From the NCBI GenBank assembly GCA_944324435.1, contig CALUWH010000001.1:118577-182576 (forward strand): 64,000 nt of DNA, written 5' to 3'. The notes beneath the pieces were generated by a model. That model was given only the letters and a program-made list of their open reading frames with translations, did no database searches and was not told the DNA's origin. A program made the position numbers and the translations under genes. This DNA is from Candidatus Gastranaerophilales bacterium (GTDB lineage: Bacteria > Cyanobacteriota > Vampirovibrionia > Gastranaerophilales > Gastranaerophilaceae). Numbering within the stretch: position 1 is the stretch's first letter; every line of letters begins with the position of its first letter. This document shows, one piece after another, positions 52,699 to 61,793 of the stretch.

Positions 52699-52805
52699 TA
52701 ATAAAAAAGTGTACCGTCTCCATAGTCCTCATTCTCAATTGCTAATTCAAGTTGTTCTAACAGGCTGTTTAAATCTTCCTTTTTGTTCCTTTCGTTAGTT
52801 CTGCA

Positions 52806-53594
52806 TTATTCAGTTTCAAGGCCTTTTACTCCTGTAATGCCGTCAATACCTTTAAAATCTATAACATTGCCTTTCCGGAAAAATATTTTATATTGTATTT
52901 CTCCAGTTTTGGCTTCATAACTTATCGACCAGCCGTCGCGTAAACCATTTTTATATTCGTGTTCATAACTCAATTGACCATTACTATAATATCGTTTTTC
53001 AACACCGTTTTTCTTTCCGTTTTTATATTCACATTCAGAACGGATTTTACCGCTATAGTAATAAGTTCTGCATATACCATATTTTTTACCGTTTTTGTAT
53101 GTGTACTCAAATTTTATTTTTCCATTATTATAGTAACCTGTACTAAATCCGCATTTTTTACCGTTTTTATATTCAATTCTTTGTTCTATTTTACCGTTCG
53201 GATAATAAATTAGTATCTCACTGCCGTCGTCAAAATTATTGCCTTCTATTATTTTGTATTTTATAGAGTTATTCTCTGCAATTTTCATGATATCTTGACT
53301 TGCAGATGAGGTATTGAACTTACTTTGCAGATAATATAAGAAATCAGATTTATTGTCTGCAAATAATTTAATAAACTTTATTGTATTTCGAGCGGAGAAA
53401 ACACAAATATAATCTATAGAATATTCTTCAAAAAGGTGATTAAAGTGGGTAAATCGTATTAATAAATTTTGTTTTTTAAATTCAGCCGTAATATAACGTG
53501 TTTCCATAGAATTATCTACACAATACAATAAAATATTATTAACCTTTTCACGTTTACGGTATTTTTTCATATTGACGATTTGTGACATGTTCAT
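52806..53594 (-). CDS. MORN/YwqK-type repeat protein
   Basis: A 262-residue protein whose C-terminal half consists of five or so repeats of the form YYxNGKIxxExxYKNGKKxG (GYYNNGKIKFEYTYKNGKKYG, TYYYSGKIRSECEYKNGKKN). This is the YwqK-like variant of the MORN repeat, sometimes annotated as a YwqK antitoxin, although a toxin partner is not evident here. The first ~110 residues have no recognised fold and contain two cysteines. Tandem identical-looking repeats suggest recent expansion. Confidence 0.8.
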   Translation of the reverse strand: MNMSQIVNMKKYRKREKVNNILLYCVDNSMETRYITAEFKKQNLLIRFTHFNHLFEEYSIDYICVFSARNTIKFIKLFADNKSDFLYYLQSKFNTSSASQDIMKIAENNSIKYKIIEGNNFDDGSEILIYYPNGKIEQRIEYKNGKKCGFSTGYYNNGKIKFEYTYKNGKKYGICRTYYYSGKIRSECEYKNGKKNGVEKRYYSNGQLSYEHEYKNGLRDGWSISYEAKTGEIQYKIFFRKGNVIDFKGIDGITGVKGLETE

Positions 53595-53754
53595 CTCCTA
53601 AATTGTATTATAAATTTATAAGTCCAATGTCATTCGTTTTAAGAATACAACATCAAGCAGCCTCCTGCTGCTAAAAGTTAGTATATTGGACAGGCAACCA
53701 AATCGCCCTTTCAAAACCCTGCCGTCTAAGGGGCTCTCATTCCTATGCCACGAT

Positions 53755-53784
53755 AAAAAAGGAGATAACGAGGTTATCTCCTTT
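53755..53784 (-). terminator. Terminator of tRNA-Arg(ACG)
   Basis: GGAGATAAC/GTTATCTCC around a GAG loop, followed on the minus strand by six T. Ten bases after the tRNA. Confidence 0.85.
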
Positions 53785-53793
53785 CTAAAAATC

Positions 53794-53867
<74 letters not shown>

Positions 53868-54013
53868 TCGCATCAAAAGATGACTATTATAACCTATGTC
53901 TAATATACCAACAACAAAAAATTATTTCAACGTAAATTTTCTTTAACATATTATTGTTCCCGTGCTTAGTTTTCTATAAAATTAAATTGTGACTATCACA
54001 ATAAGGAGAAGGT

Positions 54014-54235
54014 ATGAGCGAACAATACAGAAAGAATCCGTATATGGATTACAGAAATGTAGTTCCGTTTATGGATTTATCGGGTTTTGTTGTAAAACAA
54101 CCGCATGCTTTGGATGAAAAACCTGCTGCTACATTAAAAGAACAGCTTATGAGAAAAAAGTTTTCTAGAATGGTAAATCTAAGAAGAATGCAGTATTGTA
54201 AGCTCTGTGAGGAATATAGAAATGGAAGAAAATAG
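54014..54235 (+). CDS. Small hypothetical protein ahead of proA
   Basis: A 73-residue basic protein (MSEQYRKNPYMDYRNVVPFM; ending LCEEYRNGRK) with two nearby cysteines (CKLC). No family recognised. AAGGAG lies five bases before the ATG, and the stop codon overlaps the proA start by 14 bases, so it is translated with proA-tyrA. The promoter TATAAAATTAAA-like sequence lies about 45 bases upstream. Confidence 0.65.
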   Translation: MSEQYRKNPYMDYRNVVPFMDLSGFVVKQPHALDEKPAATLKEQLMRKKFSRMVNLRRMQYCKLCEEYRNGRK

Positions 54236-55478
54236 TTTTCTGGAAATTGCTAAGAAGGCTAAGGCTGCGTCTAAAAAAGCTGCAACACTTTCTGAAAAGA
54301 TTAAAAATCAGGCACTGTTAAATATTGCAGAAAATATTAAAAATAACAAAGATAAAATATTTGAAGCTAATAAAAAAGACCTTGAAGAAGCTGAACCGCT
54401 TGTAAAAAACGGAGAGCTGTCGCAGTCTGTTTTTAACAGGCTGAAACTTGATGAAAACAAAATGCGCGATATGATTCAGGGGATTATTGATATATCAAAC
54501 CTTGAGGATCCGATTGGAAAAGTTCTATTAAAAAGACAGCTTGACGACGGCTTGGTCTTAACTAAAATATCTTGCCCTATAGGGGTTTTAGGTATAATTT
54601 TTGAAGCAAGACCGGATGTTATTTCGCAGATTTCTTCACTTGCGATAAAATCTTCAAATGCCGTTATTTTAAAAGGCGGAAAAGAATCTGTTAATACTAA
54701 TAAGGCTATTATGTCTCTTATCCAGGATGCGCTTGAAAAGACGGAGGGATTCCCTCAAGATATGTTAACCCAGGTGTTTTCAAGAGATGACGTAAAAAAC
54801 ATGCTTTCTATGGATAAGTACATTGACTTAATTATCCCAAGAGGCGGAAACAGTCTTGTTAAATTCATAAAAGAAAATACAAAAATTCCGGTATTGGGGC
54901 ATGCTGATGGAATCTGCCACATATTTATCGACGAAAGCGCAGATTTTGAAAAGGCTAAAAGAGTCGTTATTGATTCAAAAACGCAGTATCCCAGTGCGTG
55001 TAATTCAGTCGAGACAATTTTGATTCATAAAAATTTCAAAGAGGCGGACAGATTGCTGGAAGCCTTAGTTGAAACGGGCATTACACTGATATCAAATCCT
55101 GAAAGCTGGCATAAAGAGTATTCAGACAAAATACTTTCGTATAAATTTGTCGAATCTCTGGAAGAGGCCATTGAACATATAAACGAATATTCATCAGGAC
55201 ACACAGAGTCGATAATTACTGAAAACAGTGATAATGCTCGTATTTTTATGAATGCAGTTGATTCTGCAGGCGTGTATCATAATGTATCAACAAGATTCGC
55301 CGACGGATTCAGATACGGATTCGGTGCAGAAGTCGGGATTTCTACAAATAAGACGCATGCCAGAGGACCGGTAGGTTTGGAAGGACTTACTATATATAAA
55401 TACAATATTGAAGGTAACGGCGATATTGTCAAAGATTATGTAGAGGGTATAAAAAAATTTCATCATAAGGATTTATAA
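54222..55478 (+). CDS. proA: Gamma-glutamyl phosphate reductase
   Basis: ProA reduces gamma-glutamyl phosphate to glutamate semialdehyde in proline synthesis. Start chosen at MEENSFLEIAKKAKAASKKA because GAGG is ten bases upstream; a GTG five codons earlier is possible. The 418-residue aldehyde-dehydrogenase-fold protein has CPIGVLGIIFEARPDV, the catalytic cysteine in YPSACNSVETILIH, and FGAEVGISTNKTHARGPVGL at the end. proB is not in the window. It is followed without a gap by tyrA. Confidence 0.95.
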   Translation: MEENSFLEIAKKAKAASKKAATLSEKIKNQALLNIAENIKNNKDKIFEANKKDLEEAEPLVKNGELSQSVFNRLKLDENKMRDMIQGIIDISNLEDPIGKVLLKRQLDDGLVLTKISCPIGVLGIIFEARPDVISQISSLAIKSSNAVILKGGKESVNTNKAIMSLIQDALEKTEGFPQDMLTQVFSRDDVKNMLSMDKYIDLIIPRGGNSLVKFIKENTKIPVLGHADGICHIFIDESADFEKAKRVVIDSKTQYPSACNSVETILIHKNFKEADRLLEALVETGITLISNPESWHKEYSDKILSYKFVESLEEAIEHINEYSSGHTESIITENSDNARIFMNAVDSAGVYHNVSTRFADGFRYGFGAEVGISTNKTHARGPVGLEGLTIYKYNIEGNGDIVKDYVEGIKKFHHKDL

Positions 55479-56261
55479 ATGAGGGTAGGAGTTGTTGGTT
55501 TAGGATTAATTGGCGGTTCTGTATTTAAGAAGTTAAAAGAGCTTGGATATGAACTTGCGGGAGTATCACGTTCTGTTTACAAAGAAGAATGCGTAAGCAG
55601 TGATTATGAAACACTGAGGGGTTGTGAGGTAGTTTTTGTATGCACACCGATGAATAAGACACCGGAGGTTTTATCGAAGCTCAATGAGATTCTTGATTCA
55701 GATACGATTGTAACTGACGTTTGCAGCTTAAAAGAGTTTGTGTCAAAGAATACATATAAGTTCAAATTTATACCTTCGCATCCGATGGCAGGGACAGAAA
55801 AAAGCGGCTGGGAAAATTCTTTTCCGGAGCTTTTTCAGGGCGCTGTGTGGGCGGTCACTCCAAGAAAAGATACGGAATTAAAGGATTTTGAAACACTAAA
55901 AAAAGTCATATCGGATTTGGGGGCGGAAACTCTTGTTACAACTCCGCATGAACACGACAGAGCTGTTGCACTGATTTCTCATGCTCCAATGCTTGTTGCA
56001 CAGGCTTTGTGTAAAAATATTGAGAATAACGAACTCGCTCAAAGGTTAGCCTCATCAGGGTTTAGAGACACCACAAGGCTTGCTCTTTCCAATATTGAGA
56101 TGGCAAATGATATGGTTGTTATGAATGAGAACAATATCAAAGATGTAGTAGCACTTTTAAATAAAAATATTGATAATCTTATGAGCAGTGATTACAAAAA
56201 TAAAGCTCAGAATATAAAAGACTTTAGAGAATCCCTCTATTGTTCTAAGCCTGCAAAGTAG
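55479..56261 (+). CDS. tyrA: Prephenate dehydrogenase
   Basis: TyrA oxidatively decarboxylates prephenate (or arogenate) to make tyrosine precursors. The 260-residue protein has an N-terminal NAD(P) fold (VGVVGLGLIGGSVFKKLKEL, 3-22), VFVCTPMNKTP, TDVCSLKEF, then the substrate histidine region FIPSHPMAGTEKSGW and ALISHAPMLVAQAL. The short length without an ACT domain suggests the simple, possibly arogenate- or prephenate-accepting form. Its ATG directly follows the proA stop; its end overlaps the converging protease gene by 25 bases. Confidence 0.93.
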   Translation: MRVGVVGLGLIGGSVFKKLKELGYELAGVSRSVYKEECVSSDYETLRGCEVVFVCTPMNKTPEVLSKLNEILDSDTIVTDVCSLKEFVSKNTYKFKFIPSHPMAGTEKSGWENSFPELFQGAVWAVTPRKDTELKDFETLKKVISDLGAETLVTTPHEHDRAVALISHAPMLVAQALCKNIENNELAQRLASSGFRDTTRLALSNIEMANDMVVMNENNIKDVVALLNKNIDNLMSSDYKNKAQNIKDFRESLYCSKPAK

Positions 56262-58993
56262 TCTTTGTTGGCATCCAGTGTGTCTTTGCTTGCTACAATA
56301 GAATAAATCGGAGGATTTTTAAAGACTTTATCCGCAAAAAGCAGAATGTCGTCTCTTGTTACGGAATCAATTGCATTGTAGAGTTTATTCATATATGTAA
56401 TACCATGCTCAGAATTTAACCCCATTGAAATTGAGTATAACTTAGAATTATTACCTTCTTTTTCCAGAAGGTGAGCTTTTAGCGCGAGCTTTGCGTTTTC
56501 TAAGTCCTTATCTGTGAACTCTCCGTTTTTAAGCGCATTAATCTGGCGAGTAAATCCGTTAATAGATTTTTGAACGTTGTCGTAGCTGATTTCGCCGATT
56601 TCTTTATTATCTGTAGTGGTTAGAATATTACAAGACAGCTCTCCGCAGTTGCCGTTTTTATCGATTGAAGAGTAGACTGTGTAGGCAAGATTTTCTTTTT
56701 CTCTAAGAACGTCAAATAATCCTATGCTTGAATTTGAAAGAATAGAATTCATAATCTCGCCTGTAACATTTTCTTTAACACTTCCATCGCAAGGAAATCT
56801 ATAAACCTGCATAATATCAGCCTGAGAGTTATTATTTTCTTTTGTCAGCACAATGGGCTTTAGAGGGGCTTTATACACATCCAAAACTTTGTAATTGTTT
56901 GGCTGAACTTTATTTAACACCCCAGCGTTATTAATGACTTCTTGTTTTACCTCTTCTTTATGGGCGGTTGGAAGATTTGCCGTAATAATACCTCTTGCGT
57001 TTTGTAAAAAGTATTTGTGGCAATTTTCAACATCCTCTACCGTAATATTATCAAGCCCGTTTAAAATTTCTTCAGTTGAGAAATCATAAGGATTTGTACT
57101 GCTTGCATAATCCAAATATTGTTTGTATGCAGTATCACGCATTCTTTCAAATCCGTCTCGTACGTTTTCTTTGGCTTTTTCTAAAGTCTTTTCGTTAATG
57201 TTTGGATTATATAATACTTCTTTGGTCAGATTGTATACTACTTCTCTGTTATCAAATCCGCTTTCTGAATAAATTTTCAAGGAAGAAGGTTTCACTGCAA
57301 CATCAAGCTCTATGTTGTTTGCATCTTTATAACCTTCAAATTCTTCTTCGGAACGATTAGCGGTTCCCATTGTGTATATTTCGTTCAAAACTTGTATAAC
57401 ACCTGGTTTTGCATTATATGGGGTATTTAAGCATAGCGCTGTATTATAATTTATATTAGAGCTTTTGGTCTCATAAAAACCGACATCAAAATTATTAGAC
57501 AGCCTGTACTCGGAAATCTTTTCTGTTTTAACAGGTTTTCTTCCTTTAAAGCTGACATCTGTTTTTTTAGGATGAACCACGGTAATTGCTGTCTTGTTTA
57601 AATCAAAATAACGATTTACGGCATTAATTACATCTTTTGAGGTAATTTCCTGCAAAACTTTGTTGTACTCCGTAATATAATCCATATCGTTGTCCAGTAC
57701 AGCCTTACCGACAAGGTCATTAACCTCTGCGGAGTATTCCATCAGCTCTTCGTTGTCTTTAAGCATTTTTTGTTTAAGCCTGTCGAGCTGCTCCTCTGTT
57801 GGCTCTTTTATGCCTGATATAACATCATAAACGCTCTGAAGGGCTTTTTCTGTATTAGAATCAGCAGTCGACATTGCCATGTAAATCATTCGAGGCGAGT
57901 TGGGATTTGTGCTAACTTTCTCACTTCCAATGTAGGGGTAAGTGTTGAGTTTCTTCAAACTTTCATGCAACCCGGAGGAATACGAGTTTAAATACTCTTG
58001 AGCCGCCTCATAAAGAATTTTTTCCTTTGTATCAGTATTTTTAGGGCCTGCAAAAGATAAAATAATCTCCGTTGATAAGGCTTTGTCACTTACAAAGTCT
58101 TTTCTTACGGTCTTTGTTAAAGGAGAAAGTTTCTCTTCAAACTTCCTTCCCTTGGATATTTTGCCTGAATTAAACCTTTTTGCAACGATTTTTATTGCCT
58201 CGTCAGGGTTAACATCCCCTGTAATAACCAGATTCATATTATCAGGAGTATAGTATTTGTTGTAATAATTAACAACATCCTCTCTTGTCAGATTTTTAAT
58301 ATGTTTAACACTTCCTCCAACCATCTCATCAGCAGGATTTTTTATATTAAACAGGGTCCTAATGCTTTGATCCATTGCAATAGTCTGCGGATCATCGAGA
58401 ATCATATTTATTTCGGAAGAAACCGGCCCTTTTTCTTTTTTTATCATATCATCTGCCAGCTTCAAATCCTCCGTCATGGCGGCAATCACTTCAATTTGTC
58501 TCTCTAAATCGCCTTTATTAAGCATAGGTGTCGAGTTAACGTAATCAGTAATAGCATAATTAGTGCTTGCATTGGCCCAGCCGCCCATCTCATCAATTTT
58601 TCTAAAAGAATCTCCAACCTCTAATTTTATATGTCCATTCTCTCCGTTTGTACCGTTAAACGCCATGTGCTCAAGAAAATGGCTGATTCCCTTGATATCT
58701 GCGGTTTCATTCATAGAGCCGACATTAACATAATTCTTAACAACAGCAGGCGAATCCTCCATTGGAACAACAGTAACTCTGTAGCCGTTTGCAAGCTTGT
58801 ATTGATGCAGCTGCAAACCGTTATCAAGTGTAATCACTCCAAGCTTTGAATATTTTTGAGGCAGGTTAACCCCAAAATCCGGAGTTACGTTGCTCAACTC
58901 CTTAATTTGTTGTTTTTGAGGAGTTTTTTCTATATCAATATTATTATTTACCCCTGCGCGGAAAGCCGGCACAGAAATATTACTAACTTTCAT
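56237..58993 (-). CDS. M16-family metallopeptidase with N-terminal and internal F-K/R-G motifs
   Basis: Start chosen at MKVSNISVPAFRAG. The 918-residue protein has the inverted zinc motif HFLEH (H105, E108, H109) with a glutamate near 187 as third ligand, and an inactive-type second half, the normal layout of two-domain pitrilysin/processing-peptidase proteins. The short motif occurs twice: PAFRA at 9-13 and VSFKG at about 480-484, the second right at the junction between the M16 halves. No signal peptide is visible, so it may act in the cytoplasm, as other M16 proteins on small peptides. It may even process the motif proteins, though that is speculation. A TATAAT lies eight bases before the ATG. 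Confidence 0.85.
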   Translation of the reverse strand: MKVSNISVPAFRAGVNNNIDIEKTPQKQQIKELSNVTPDFGVNLPQKYSKLGVITLDNGLQLHQYKLANGYRVTVVPMEDSPAVVKNYVNVGSMNETADIKGISHFLEHMAFNGTNGENGHIKLEVGDSFRKIDEMGGWANASTNYAITDYVNSTPMLNKGDLERQIEVIAAMTEDLKLADDMIKKEKGPVSSEINMILDDPQTIAMDQSIRTLFNIKNPADEMVGGSVKHIKNLTREDVVNYYNKYYTPDNMNLVITGDVNPDEAIKIVAKRFNSGKISKGRKFEEKLSPLTKTVRKDFVSDKALSTEIILSFAGPKNTDTKEKILYEAAQEYLNSYSSGLHESLKKLNTYPYIGSEKVSTNPNSPRMIYMAMSTADSNTEKALQSVYDVISGIKEPTEEQLDRLKQKMLKDNEELMEYSAEVNDLVGKAVLDNDMDYITEYNKVLQEITSKDVINAVNRYFDLNKTAITVVHPKKTDVSFKGRKPVKTEKISEYRLSNNFDVGFYETKSSNINYNTALCLNTPYNAKPGVIQVLNEIYTMGTANRSEEEFEGYKDANNIELDVAVKPSSLKIYSESGFDNREVVYNLTKEVLYNPNINEKTLEKAKENVRDGFERMRDTAYKQYLDYASSTNPYDFSTEEILNGLDNITVEDVENCHKYFLQNARGIITANLPTAHKEEVKQEVINNAGVLNKVQPNNYKVLDVYKAPLKPIVLTKENNNSQADIMQVYRFPCDGSVKENVTGEIMNSILSNSSIGLFDVLREKENLAYTVYSSIDKNGNCGELSCNILTTTDNKEIGEISYDNVQKSINGFTRQINALKNGEFTDKDLENAKLALKAHLLEKEGNNSKLYSISMGLNSEHGITYMNKLYNAIDSVTRDDILLFADKVFKNPPIYSIVASKDTLDANKDYFAGLEQ

Positions 58994-59001
58994 AACCATA
59001 T

Positions 59002-59007
59002 ATTATA
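59002..59007 (-). promoter_or_regulatory. -10 box (TATAAT) of the M16 gene
   Basis: Perfect TATAAT on the minus strand, eight bases before the ATG at 58993, with no Shine-Dalgarno between; start of transcription would lie one or two bases from the start codon. The -35 region is unconvincing. Confidence 0.5.
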
Positions 59008-59103
59008 TAAAACCAAAAGAAAGAAAAAATTGCCATAATGTAAAGAAAATTAAATAGGCACAGCCTATCGGCCATGCCTATTTATAAATATGATAAATAA
59101 ATT

Positions 59104-59562
59104 CTAGTTTTGGAACTGTTCAGCCACTTCAAAAGGCTGTTCAGACAATCTCAGAGTTTCTCTGTCTATTATACCTCTTTTAAGCTCAGTGAAAGAAGCT
59201 TTTTTAGAGTTAAATTTCTTTTTAAGGAATTCATACGCAACCTTAGGGTCACATTTTGTTCCGCAGGTAAATAAATCTACTGCTGCATATCCAAGTTCCG
59301 GCCAAGTATGAATAGCCAGATGACTTTCAGATATAATAACAACTCCGCTGACGCCGTATGGGTTAAACATATGAAAGCACTTTTGAACGATTGTGGCACC
59401 ACACTCGAGAGCCGCATCTATCATGTACTTTTCTACTTTATCATTACTATTAAGAATGTTCGGATCACACTCAAAAAATTCTGCAAGGACGTGTTGTCCC
59501 AAGTTTACTCTGTCCAAGTTCTGCTTTTCTAACTCGTCAAGTGATGATGATACAATTGTCAA
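59104..59562 (-). CDS. speD: S-adenosylmethionine decarboxylase proenzyme
   Basis: SpeD makes decarboxylated SAM, the aminopropyl donor for spermidine. The 152-residue protein is the prokaryotic class 1b form: ESHLAIHTWPELGYAAVDLF contains the self-cleavage serine (in SESH) that becomes the pyruvoyl group, and FTCGTKCDP the catalytic cysteine. The start is a TTG with AAAGGAGG eight bases upstream; a two-codon ATG frame (ATG AAT TGA) overlaps it. SpeE is not in the window. Confidence 0.95.
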   Translation of the reverse strand: MTIVSSSLDELEKQNLDRVNLGQHVLAEFFECDPNILNSNDKVEKYMIDAALECGATIVQKCFHMFNPYGVSGVVIISESHLAIHTWPELGYAAVDLFTCGTKCDPKVAYEFLKKKFNSKKASFTELKRGIIDRETLRLSEQPFEVAEQFQN

Positions 59563-59689
59563 TTCATGTGCCTCCTTTACTACCGGTGCGTTTTCACACC
59601 AATCTATTTTTTACTAACTTCTATATATTACTATAAAAAACAAAAAATTTGTATATTTTACACTTTTTATATGAGATATTAAGAAATTG

Positions 59690-59780
59690 TTACAAACACA
59701 AATAAGGAATTTAGATTAGTGGTTTAGAGAAATTTTAGGGTTGATAAGTTGAATAGTTGAAAGGTTGAAAAGGAATTTAG
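59690..59780 (+). repeat. Dispersed GTTGATAAG repeat, short copy
   Basis: In the 330-base gap before the next gene, ATTGTTACAA is followed by TTTTAGGGTTGATAAGTTGA, ATAGTTGAAAGGTTGAA; the same order occurs in the long copies at 9613-9905 and 63607-63836. Otherwise the gap holds no feature. Confidence 0.6.
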
Positions 59781-59892
59781 AGCTTTTTTCTAAATGTAAC
59801 AATTTTGTCATAAATTAGCAAATAATACTTTTAGAGGTTATATTATGCTATAAAGGTATTTTATAATGTCTTTAACATGAGGTCTTAAAAAA

Positions 59893-60261
59893 GTGGTAGA
59901 TAACAGGTCAGCAGGTTTCTATGGAATAGGTGGGTCGTTTAATTTTAAAAGCGGTGACCCGTCGGGAACAGCAGCGAAAATGAGTCAGGAAAAATACGGC
60001 TCGGAGGCGATGTATCTTCCTCCTCCCGAGGGGGAAGAAGAGGGAGAGAACTTCTACAATCAGCCTTTTACCGATAGGAGTGCATTGCTTCGAGCAACTC
60101 TCAATTCTCTTGCGATGACTAATGTCGCCTCTGTTTTAAATGCAAAAAAACACAAAAAAACAATTAATGAACTTTTGGATGAAGATGAGGTTGAAGAGGA
60201 AGAAATTAAACGTCTAGAAGCAGAGGCTGATGAAGAGTATAGAGAAGCTCGAGAAGAATGA
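59893..60261 (+). CDS. Acidic F-K-S-motif protein, unknown function
   Basis: A 122-residue protein starting with GTG (MVDNRSAGFYGIGGSFNFKS), with the motif FNFKS at 16-20 after a Gly-rich leader. The middle has PPPEGEEEGENF and the end is a strongly acidic helix (NELLDEDEVEEEEIKRLEAE). No known domain. GAGG lies about ten bases upstream. It may bind a basic partner through the tail. A promoter with TATAAAG lies near 59851. Confidence 0.6.
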   Translation: MVDNRSAGFYGIGGSFNFKSGDPSGTAAKMSQEKYGSEAMYLPPPEGEEEGENFYNQPFTDRSALLRATLNSLAMTNVASVLNAKKHKKTINELLDEDEVEEEEIKRLEAEADEEYREAREE

Positions 60262-60336
60262 GTTGACAGGGGTATTTTTCAGTAAAGTGTGTTTATAGTA
60301 TAATTATTTTAGAGAAAATTATACATGGATTAACTT

Positions 60337-61005
60337 ATGTCAAAAGAAACAAAAAAAACAAAAGGAGTCTCATTGAGAGAACCTGAGTTCTATAATATTT
60401 GGAGACGCATCTTTCTATATCTTGTAACGCATATATTTTATATGGTGAGGTTCAAGCTTGTATATCGCCTTGAAGTATATGGAAGAGAAAACATCCCCAA
60501 TAACAATGACTTTATAATTGCGGCAAATCATCTTTCGACACTCGATCCCCCGTTAATATGTGCTGTAATGAATCGAGGAGTTGCCTATATGGCAAAAAAA
60601 GAATTGTTCGAAAATCTGTTTTTAAGATGGTGGTTGAATTGGCTTGGAGCTTTTGCCGTAGATAGAGAAAAACTTGGGGTTTCGACCATAAAAACCGTAA
60701 AGAATATTAAAGAAACCGGCTGGGTTCTAGGAATCTTCCCTCAGGGAACAAGACAGGAACCCGGAGAAATCAGCCATATAACAAAAGGGTTTGCCTCTCT
60801 TGCCAAAAGTACAAAATGTGCGATTCTGCCAATAGGTATTACCGGAACTCAGGAGGTTAAAAGAATCCCTTTTACAGGTAAGATTATTGTCAAAATAGGT
60901 AAGGCGATCCCTTATTCCGATAATGTAGAGGATATGGTTAATAAATGGGGGCAGTCTATCCAAAACCTTACAGGATTTAAATATATTCAAAACGTACACG
61001 CATAA
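60337..61005 (+). CDS. plsC: 1-acyl-sn-glycerol-3-phosphate acyltransferase-like protein
   Basis: PlsC-type enzymes acylate lysophosphatidic acid at the inner membrane. The 222-residue protein has a membrane-associated N-terminus (IFLYLVTHIFYMVRFKLVYR), the catalytic NHLSTLDPP (HX4D) and the substrate-binding GIFPQGTR (compare FPEGTRS). It is followed after 17 bases by a close paralogue. Which acyl acceptor each uses is unknown. Confidence 0.9.
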   Translation: MSKETKKTKGVSLREPEFYNIWRRIFLYLVTHIFYMVRFKLVYRLEVYGRENIPNNNDFIIAANHLSTLDPPLICAVMNRGVAYMAKKELFENLFLRWWLNWLGAFAVDREKLGVSTIKTVKNIKETGWVLGIFPQGTRQEPGEISHITKGFASLAKSTKCAILPIGITGTQEVKRIPFTGKIIVKIGKAIPYSDNVEDMVNKWGQSIQNLTGFKYIQNVHA

Positions 61006-61022
61006 ATTGATTGGGATTAGGA

Positions 61023-61703
61023 ATGTTTGAACAAAAAAACTATAACCGAAGGACAGAAAGAGATTATAATTTTTTCAGGACATTTTATTACATGTTGTTT
61101 GTTGCAATAGTAGTTTTTCCTGTAACAAAGCTTATGTATAATATAAAAATTTATGGACGGGAAAATGTTCCTAAAAATTCTAATGTAATTTATGCAGGGA
61201 ATCACGTTTCATATATAGACCCTCCGCTTGTTACTCTCGCAACAGGGAAACCTATAGCTTATATGGCAAAACAGGAGCTGTTTCACGATAAAAGCTGGCT
61301 TTTGAGATGGCTTGTGCATACTCTGGGCGGTTTTGCAGTAAACAGGGAAAAGCCGGAAATTGCTACTTTTAAAACAGTCAAATCAATTTTTAATACTTCT
61401 TGGTCATTAGGAATTTTTCCGCAAGGGAAAATTGTAAAGGAACACGAGGTTGCGCATGTTCACAAAGGGTTTATCATGTTTGCTAAAAAATTTAAGGCCG
61501 ATATTGTGCCTGTCGGAATTAAAGGGTTTGACGGATATGCTAAAAAACTTTTTGAAAAACATATCACCGTAACCGTCGGCAAGCCTATATCGTACACTTT
61601 GCCGGAAGATGAGATAATTAAGGAATGGACAAGGCAAATTTGTGAGTATACTGGGTTTGAAAACAGGCTTGAAGAAAATAAAGAAATGGCAGCAACTTCT
61701 TAA
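61023..61703 (+). CDS. Second PlsC-like acyltransferase (paralogue)
   Basis: Start chosen at MFEQKNYNRRTERDYNF, four codons into the open frame, where GGGATTAGGA is directly upstream. The 226-residue protein has NHVSYIDPP (HX4D) and GIFPQGKIVKEHE in place of the usual FPEGTRS, so the acceptor pocket differs from its neighbour. The tandem pair probably arose by duplication and may handle different lysophospholipids or an ornithine/glycolipid acceptor. Confidence 0.88.
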   Translation: MFEQKNYNRRTERDYNFFRTFYYMLFVAIVVFPVTKLMYNIKIYGRENVPKNSNVIYAGNHVSYIDPPLVTLATGKPIAYMAKQELFHDKSWLLRWLVHTLGGFAVNREKPEIATFKTVKSIFNTSWSLGIFPQGKIVKEHEVAHVHKGFIMFAKKFKADIVPVGIKGFDGYAKKLFEKHITVTVGKPISYTLPEDEIIKEWTRQICEYTGFENRLEENKEMAATS

Positions 61704-61793
61704 TATATCTTAAAATTTTATAATAATTAGGCAATTTTTTATCTTTATAGGTTTTTATAGTTTTGCATACAGTAACAGTAAAGGTTGGTAATA

